Shown one piece after another: positions 50,001 to 59,000 of a stretch of DNA of 64,000 nt (its first letter is position 1; each line of letters opens with the position of its first letter). The notes under the pieces were generated by a model. That model was not told the origin of the DNA, searched no databases, and was given only the letters and a program-made list of their open reading frames with translations. This DNA comes from Liolophura sinensis (lineage: Eukaryota; Mollusca; Polyplacophora; Chitonida; Chitonidae), in NCBI RefSeq assembly GCF_032854445.1, contig NC_088302.1, forward strand, positions 46,230,645 through 46,294,644, written 5' to 3'. A program made the translations under genes and the position numbers.

Positions 50001-53000
50001 ATGTGAATCACTTCAAGGAAACCTCAGCTTTTACGTTCATGTAACCAATCAGTTGGTGTAGCTAATAGTGTACATATACAAAAGTAAACTTTGTGAAGAT
50101 GATTTTTTGTGGTTCAGATCACTCAAATCCAGGACCCGGGATCATGAAGCGAACTAAAACTTCAGTCGAAATTTCAATCATTAAACTTGATATTTTCCTT
50201 CCATTATTTTAGCTGAAATTTGTTTTACAGTAATTTACCCAGAATTTAAGTCGTCAAAAAATATTTTGAGCTTGTATAAAAAATAACAATTTTAAAGTGA
50301 TTTGAAATTTTGACTTAAGTTTAAGATCACATCATGTTCCCGGGGCCTGCTCTTGCTACTTTAGCTGAGGCTTTAAGTCAGCAGGTTGTCAGGTTTCCTC
50401 CATCCATAAACCTTACTGCTGTCTTATTAGAGAAAGATTTTTCAGTATGACGTCGACACCAGTCAAATGAATAACTTCAATCTTTTGTCAATCTAAAAGT
50501 CAATCTTTTGATTTTGTTACTATCCACATTTCTCATCATCTTTTTGCTGATTAACGCATCATTGCATGTTCTGTCAGTGTTTCTTTTTAGTGTAGTTTTC
50601 AGGTCAGTGTGCTTTTTTTTCTTCTTTTTCACAGACAGAGAAGATAACAGTGTCTGGGTTTACTGGAAAGAAAGCCAAGTTCTCCGTGGATTTGCCTGGT
50701 CACAAACTCAGCTTTCAATCAAAGGTGAATGACATGTATGACATACAGTTATAACAGGAAGCAGTTCCCAATGGTCACCAGAATGGTGTGCTACAAATGT
50801 GCTACTAGTGTGCTAGTGGTTATGCTTGTGATGAGCCTGTGGGACAGCAGTGGACTAGCTGTTAATGGTTATGATTGGCACGATCAGTATATTCACTCTT
50901 CGCTGTCAGCAGGCAAAGCTAGGAATATTTTGTACCAGTACGACAGAAGCAGGCTGCATTTGAGATACATGTACTTGTAGTAGGAAGCCGGGAAGAATCA
51001 TTTACCTAGTTGTCACTATGTTGTCATGCTTTTGATTAATTCTGATAAACCTGGCTGCCTCAGACATAAAAATTTTTCCACTTGCCACATGCGTTCATCC
51101 TGTATAAATAGATATTTTCAGAAAATTGTGCGATCTTGATGTAGTTGGAAAACAGTTTTGATTCAGTCAAGTGCACAAGATTACACTATATCAACAGTTT
51201 AACGAATCAGTGTATCAACCAACAAATCATAGTACTTGCCCTTTGTAGGTAACAACAAAAGAGACGCTAATCCCATCGTCAGCCAGCGTGGACTTACCTC
51301 CCATCCACATCACAGCTGATTACCGTCACCATAAGAGCAGCGTGAGCTCCGCCCCTAATGAGCGATTGGTGGAGGGGCTGACAATCAAGGAGGGCAGTTA
51401 CCTGAATGCAGTGGCAGAGGTGGGCATGCTAGAGCTTAGCCTCACCACAGACCTCCTCAATCACCTGGTGTTTGTACAGAAAGTCTTCATGAAGGTGAGT
51501 CACAGTGTAATTGAAACAAGTAGATGGATCAACATGTTCCATTAATGGCATTGGGGCCTCTTTGGTGTGGTATTTGGCATGCTAGTTCAGAGCCACTTAC
51601 CAATGCCGTCGCTGTAAGTTCAAGCCCAGCTCATGGTGGCTTCCTCTCCTGTCGTATGTGGGAAAGTTTGTCAGCAACCTGCAGATGGTTGTGGGTTTCC
51701 CCAGGGCTCTATCTGTTTTTTTACACCATAATGGTGGCAGCCATTATATGAGTGAAATATTCTAAAAGAACATTAGTGTGGCTTAAAATGTATGGTACTT
51801 TGGGACAATCTGAAAAAAAAAACAAGTAGGAAACTGCTAGGTGTAAATAATTTTTGAAATGAAAATAATCACTGAAATGATCTGAAATAAATTCATGATT
51901 TTCTGCTACTTTGTAAATAATCTAAAAGCTGTTAAATAAGGTTTTTCGCTTGAGCTGTCTCTAAACCAACTCTTTCTGTTTTTGTACAGGAACTTAATGA
52001 GTTGCTGCAGAAGATGTCAGGGTCTGAGCAGCCTTTTGCCTCATGGGGTGGAGATGTCAAAATCAGCAAAGAGAATGCCCCTGCAATTCTGTACTCACTC
52101 CTCTTCACTTTCAAGGTGAGTTTTAAAGGCAGAGGCTACAGGTGTTCCAGGTGTCCAGGTCGGATGTTGACTGTGATATCAGCAGGAAACACCTTCACAT
52201 GGAAAGCAAGCAACATTCCTGTGCTTATACACACACAAGTAGCAGCTGGTGGGAATTTCTCAGTGGTAATATGTGGAGATTACAGATGTGGAGATAGGCT
52301 TCAAATCCTGGTGTAACCAACAGACTATATCCTTTAACCATGATAAGAGCCTAAATTAATGTGATGATGTAAAAAAATGTAACTATCGCAAAGTTAGGAG
52401 AGCAAAAGCAAATTTATTGACAAATTCAAAATTGCATGAATTAAATTTGTTTAATGTCTTAAGTTGCAAAAGGGTTTTTCTGCATTTGCGCCTGAACTCT
52501 TCATATGTGTGTAGATTGTTCTATAAATGACAGGGTAACATGATTATGATTTGTGATGGAATTAGCAGTGTCGGGTATATGTACCTGTGATACCTCGTCC
52601 TTGCACTGCTCATTTTTGTGTCAGTCACTGTGTCTTACTTCTATTTGTCATCTATTTTGTCCCATAGGGCATCCAGATAACAGCCACCACCCCGACCTCT
52701 AGTGCTGTGAGGCTGGAGACTGGGGCCATAGAGCTGGAGCTGTCTAACAGGCTCAAGACACAGACCTCAGACACTGTGGACAGTAAGACAGGTAAAGGTA
52801 TGTGCTCTTAGGACAGGAGCAGATGGTTCCACTGGCACATATAGCTCATATATTGAGTATGGGGCTATTACACGTTAGACAACGTTTAATATTAATTTCT
52901 GTTACTTAGAAATTGAGCCAAGCATTTTTGTCATGTTTTCCAATAACAAAAATATTTAGCTTATGTCACAAAGTGAACATGTCTACAGTACTCTACAGCA

Positions 53001-56000
53001 TTGGGTAGTGTGTCGTGTGTAACTACCTTGGTAGTCTCTAACCCTGGCATACATGTACCTGTACAGGACTTGTTGATGAAGATACTCTACCAGACTTTTC
53101 AAGAGTCTATTGGATGTCTGTGTCGCATTATTCTGAACTGAAATAGATTCAGATTGTAAAAACAGTGTTTGTATTCATTACTGACCCAAGAGAATTTCAA
53201 CAATATGGTAGTTGTGAGTTCAATTCCAGCTCATGCTTGCTTCCTCTGTGGGCATACATGGGAAGGTCTGTAAGCAAACTGCTCATGGTGGTGGGTTTTT
53301 ACGAGCCCGGTTTCCTCCCACCATAATGCTGGCTGAAATATTCTTGAGTACAGCATAAAACACCAATCAAATGTATAAATAAATAAATGTATTCATCACA
53401 TTTGTTCAGAAATTACATGCAAATAAGCTGTGATGTTAATGTGCATGTGTGGTGGTTTAATTTGTACTTTTAGTGGAGAATCAGAAAACTTTCATCAGAG
53501 CACATGTGGAACTGAACCTGGCCCTGGGACAGTTGCTAAAGGTACACGTATGATCTTCCTACAGTAAATGACCTAAAAATTAGCCCATGTAACCTTCACC
53601 AAGTTATTTGCTTTTAAAACTGCACTTTTATTGGCAAAAGTTTGTCATTTATTGTTTGTGAGAAATTCACTTGCTCCCTTCAATTGCTTTACTTAAGAAA
53701 TGAAGGCACCCTGTACTTTTCAGGTGTTTTGTCGCTATCTTGTGGAAGGATTGTTTTTCATAACTCTCCTCTTCTACTTCTATGAATGTATTTGATTTAA
53801 ATATGAAAATACACTGATGTTTTAAGGCTCCCTAGGCTCTTCTGTATACATATCGGTGTTTATGGCATTCTGTATTTTTAAGTTTCTGTGCTTTTTAAAG
53901 TCACAGCATCGATAGAAAATTATTTTTGCCACTTTTTTTCTGTTTTTACATATGTATGTGTTGTAGTTTATGTACATGCTTATATTGTTTTGTAGAATCC
54001 AATGTTTGAAGAGGCTGAACCAGAATTTCAAACCATGGCTTTCTTTAAAACCAAGATTGCACTGCGGAATGCTTTACAGGTAATTCAGGGGTGTGTCCAG
54101 GACTAAGGTGTTTCTCGGTGTATTTGTCTACCCTTCAGCCTGACTGTAGTCATACAAGTGATATAGTGTTGATAATACAGTGTAGAAGATGAATGAGGTA
54201 ATGGGATACAGTTGTGACTACCCTTTAAATTGATAGTACATCTATGCCTACAGTATATGATACATCTATTATAGTATGTCTGCCTTATAGCATATATGTG
54301 TTTTGTGACTACCTTTTGAGTTGATGATATGCCAACAAACTTGGCAGTTTTGTTTTATGACTACTTTTGAAGTGTTTCCCTAATGCTTCAGAAATTTGGG
54401 ACAGTTATTAGTAGTGTTGAAAGAAGAATATTACATTTCTTTACCAGCCTTTTGGAAATGTAAAGGTATGATTATATTGTTCATGAGGCTGTCTGACCAT
54501 GTAAGAAAAAAGAAACTCAATATTCCTGCTAGAATTAAACATATATTGGCTAAAATCAGCAGACCAGGTGTCCCAAATTTTAGAAGAAATAGGGTACTTT
54601 GCCTACACTATATCATTTAAAAGTGTGTTTTGTTTCCACAGTCTGAGATGATCCCAGGTCAGGCAGAAGATCAGGAGGCCTTGCTCATCAAACTCACACG
54701 ACCCATCATCCTGGCTCAGCCCCAGTCATTTGACAAAGGTATTAACTAGCTACTTCTCTGTATTACTACTAAATTATTTTTCTAAAGCCTGTTTGCTGAT
54801 AAAGGTTAAAATATAATCAGAATGGCTTTATTGAGACATGGCCTCGGTTATATAAAAACTTGCTCCTCTTTTATGCACAACATCAGTACATTGGAAATAA
54901 AATAGTAAATATGGAAGTAAACTTACGTTATTTTGTTCTAATATCTGTTCATTAAAAACACCTTAACACTTTTTTGTGCTTGCCCTGTGTTTGCAGCTGT
55001 CCTGGTTTGGCTGAATTACAGACATGCTTATGAGTACTGGGCTGAACAGAGAATGGCTCTTAACAAGGAGGTATGTGTGATCATTTTACATTTACCTCAG
55101 TTCATAGAGCATCCGCTTCAGGGGTAGTAGGTTCAATCCTGGGTAGGGTCACACCTAGGACCTTAAAAGAGGAAGTTAGAACTTCCTCGCTTGGCATTCA
55201 GCATTAAGGGGAAGTGCAACAACTGGTTGACCCGTATCAGTATAATGGCTCAGGTGGAGTGGCTTACTTGCCTTCGATAATGCATCAGTGAAGCAGCACT
55301 ATATAAAAGAGTGGTGGAAATCTGTCCTGCAACAAGGCGGCACATTACATGCACTCTAAGGACTCCTTTGTTTACATATGACTGAAAAATTGTGAAGTAT
55401 GACGTCAAACCCCAAGCACTCACTCACTCATGTTACATTTACATGTGTTAAACAGGTGTAGATTTCTGTAAATAGTTGGAATCTGTAATAAAGATGTATC
55501 TGAAGTGCGCTGTACACTTATGCTGGCTTCAGTTTGCTTTTGTTTGTCTCTGGAAAGAAATGCTTGTTGTCATTCAGTAAGACTTCTTTTGTGAAGTCAC
55601 AATTATAGTGAATTTTCCCTTATTTTATTTTAGTCCTTAATTCCGATCTTGTGGTAGTCAGATGTTGATCGTATTTTAGTCGGAATTTCTGTTATATTTG
55701 ATCCCCAGGTTCAGCGGGCCACCCAGCAGGTAATGGACAAGCTGCCCCAGCTAGCTCCCGCCTCTGCCCCAGCCTTTAGCACCCTCTTCCTCCAGCTAAC
55801 TGTAGATGACCTGGGTATCTGTGTTCCAGCCTCCACCAACACACACGTAAGAATACAGCCACCTTACAATGAGATCTCAGTGATTATTTGACTGTAAAGC
55901 TCTTGTGCTTTCATATCTACATGTTTTACATGCAGAATCCTCAATCCTCAAGTGTGAAAGTATGTTACTGGCCTTTTTTAAAATTGTTTTGTTGGTGGCT

Positions 56001-59000
56001 TTTTGGAAATTTGACATGTTTTTGTGCTAGGCCAGGTTTTCTCTGTTATCCTTTCAATCATTCATGTTCCAGGGCCACCAAATGACCAGCAGATTTGTGG
56101 AGAGTGAACCGGGAGCAGCCCTGGTACTGACTATAGAAAACACCCAGATCTCTGCTTGTTCCTCTGGCTCTCTGGTCAGCAAGGGAAAGTTCACAGGTCA
56201 GAGGGTCAAAGGGCATACTTTTCTAGTCTTCATGTAAATGTCGTGTCATGTGTGTATTCTTCAAAGATGTTTTGTGTAAGAACATTTGAGACCTCTCTGA
56301 TGTGTGGCTGACTTTATATTAATTATAAAAATAAAAATTATTAATGTATGTAAAAATGTAAATTATAGCTAGTACATTAATCCGCCAATTAAGAGTGCCA
56401 ATATACGCTTTATTTATACCGTGGCATTATGACACTGTTAGTATTGAACATACATACTGTTTATAGTCTGTTAAGATCTGATCCCTTCATCTACTTTCTG
56501 TGTTAATTCACAGTATAGTTGATGTTAAAGTGGCGTTATTTTTCACCCATCCGTGTACAGGTTTCTGTTTGCGGTTTGCGGATGACTTTGAGACGTCATG
56601 GGATGAGTGGAAGCCAGATGAGCGGCATGGTCCTATCATGAATGTGTGTAATGTCCCTGAGGGTACCTATGAGGTTTGCTCCAGGACCATCAGCAAGCAG
56701 ACACCAGGTACGATGATATGACGTGTTAATGTTTCCATATTCACAATTTCCACTGCTCCTCAGATACCTTGAAATTACTTGAATTTGTTGAAAGATTTGC
56801 ATTCTTTTTTAAGCTTTCTTTTGGGATTATTTTTTTAGAAGTCTTTGAAAGTACTTATTTTAATGTCAGATGTATGTCAGATGTATGCATACTGGTTATT
56901 GTAAATGTAGGATACAAAGCTTATTACATGTACCCTAAATGCCCCGAAATTTCGCCCACAAAAGTGCATTTTTAGAGGCAAATAAACCTTTCTAAAATTA
57001 ATGGAACACTCAGAATCAGGAAATATGGGCAAAGTTATAGTTATGGACGAAATTTATGGTCATTTATAGGTACTTACATGTAGAAGCCCATACAGTACCT
57101 GTTCATTGCAAACAGGTTAAGGGTTTCAGATGTTATATTACATGCACGTGTACATTGTGAATTTATCAGCAAACAAGCATCGTGTCAACATTTCCACATT
57201 TCTCACAACTTTTGATAACTGATTTAGTTGTATCATGGCACCATGTGTGTTGCAAGTGACCGTATAGTGCTTTGTCTGTTAAATACTCTTACAGTGTCCA
57301 TTATTCCAGTAATGTAGCATATATGTGCGAGATATTTTGCCAGGCCTGGTCTTTATGAAGTGTAAAAGCTTCTCTGTCATTTGGCCCCAATCTAGTCAAA
57401 GTCACTGTGAGAACAGACTGTGTATTAGCAATCCTGGGGTTGAACATTTCATAGCTGTGCCATTGTTATGCATGAACTACTTTTGTATCAAAGTTTCTTG
57501 TTACATGTACATAATAAAATCATAATTTTTAAAGATGTTGGTGGGGAAGAGGGGCATGGAAGGTGTTCGGTGGCCAAGTAGCTAAGATGTTAGCACAGAA
57601 CAATGACTCAGGAACCTCTCAACTATGAGGTCGCTGTGAATTCAGAAACATGCTGATGGTCATGGGTTTCCTCGGGCTCTGCACAGTTTCCCCTCACCAT
57701 AATGCTGGCTGTTGTTGTATTAGTGAAATATTCTTGTGTGTGGCGTAAAACACAAATATAATAAATATGTACATTAAACACGTTGATTTCATGTTTTCCT
57801 GGTTTTCTGTTCAGATACAAATGCCAAGTGGATTTTGAACATCCTATGGCAAATGCAGGGTATAGATGTCCACTTTGATACAAACATTGGGAAGTGGTTG
57901 TCTGCCCTTGGCAGCACTCTGACGGTTTTAGCAGGACAACCTGACTATAACATTGAAGAGGATGGGCCTAAAGGGGATGCAGAGGATGACTATGACGATG
58001 ATGATGATATGCAGTCATTACAGGCATGTTGTTACTCTACCGTTCCCTAGTAAACACACAGCATCGAGTTAAGTTATCCTAGACAAAGGAATAAATGATA
58101 CCAGTGATGGTGATGTACAGAGTGCATGACGAATAATGTCTGGTGGAATTTAATGTAGATGGCAAAACAGAAGGGTTAAAATAAAAATGGCAATGTTGAT
58201 TGAAATATCCCTTCCAGTTAGTAGTACAAATTTGAAATAGTTCACTGGAAAATGTGACTAGGTGTTAGCAAGTAACCTTTCTTGAATCCTTCAGCAGGGT
58301 TTTACTTAGTTAAATGCAATCCCTCAGTAGACCCCTCCAGGCTTTCTTCGCCCATTTACATGACCATCACATTATTCATAAACAAATCTGGAGTATGGTG
58401 TGAAACAGTAGTGATATGCACATTCACAGCCTAACAGGCCCTTCTCACCTCCCCTCCCTAAGAAAAAAAACAAGTTTTATGTCTTAAAAATTTTACGGTT
58501 TAGGTGGAGACAATGTCTCGCCGGTCAGCCCAGGTGATGGAGAGCTTACCAGCATTTGTGTATGACACCAGCATAGAGCCCAAACAGAGGGTGAGACTGA
58601 TAGAAACAGAGATGAACGAACAGGCCAGGGTGGTGCAGGATCTTAAGTAAGTCCTGGTATAGTTTATCATTATTTGTGTACGACACCAGCATAGATCCCA
58701 GACAGAGGGTGAAGCTGCTAGAAACAGGTGAACGAACAGACCAGGGTGGTGCAGGATCTTAAGTAAGTCCTGGGATAGTTTATCATTGTTTGTGTACGAC
58801 ACCAGCATAGATCCCAGACAGAGGATGAAGCTGCTAGAAACAGGTGAACGAACATGCAACACCTCACAAAACATACATGTAGCATCTGAAATTATGATGG
58901 ATGTGAACAGAATACTTAAATGAAACAAAGTTTGGATTAACTGAGTTAAATATGAATGACTATTAACCGTTTTTATGTGAAGTCATAGATAAAAAGGAAG

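Noticed and set aside
50385-50475. Further family A SINE copy
   Set aside because: Only loose matches (TTTCCTCCATCCATAAACC, ACACCAGTCAAATGAAT); too decayed to assign between families A and C.
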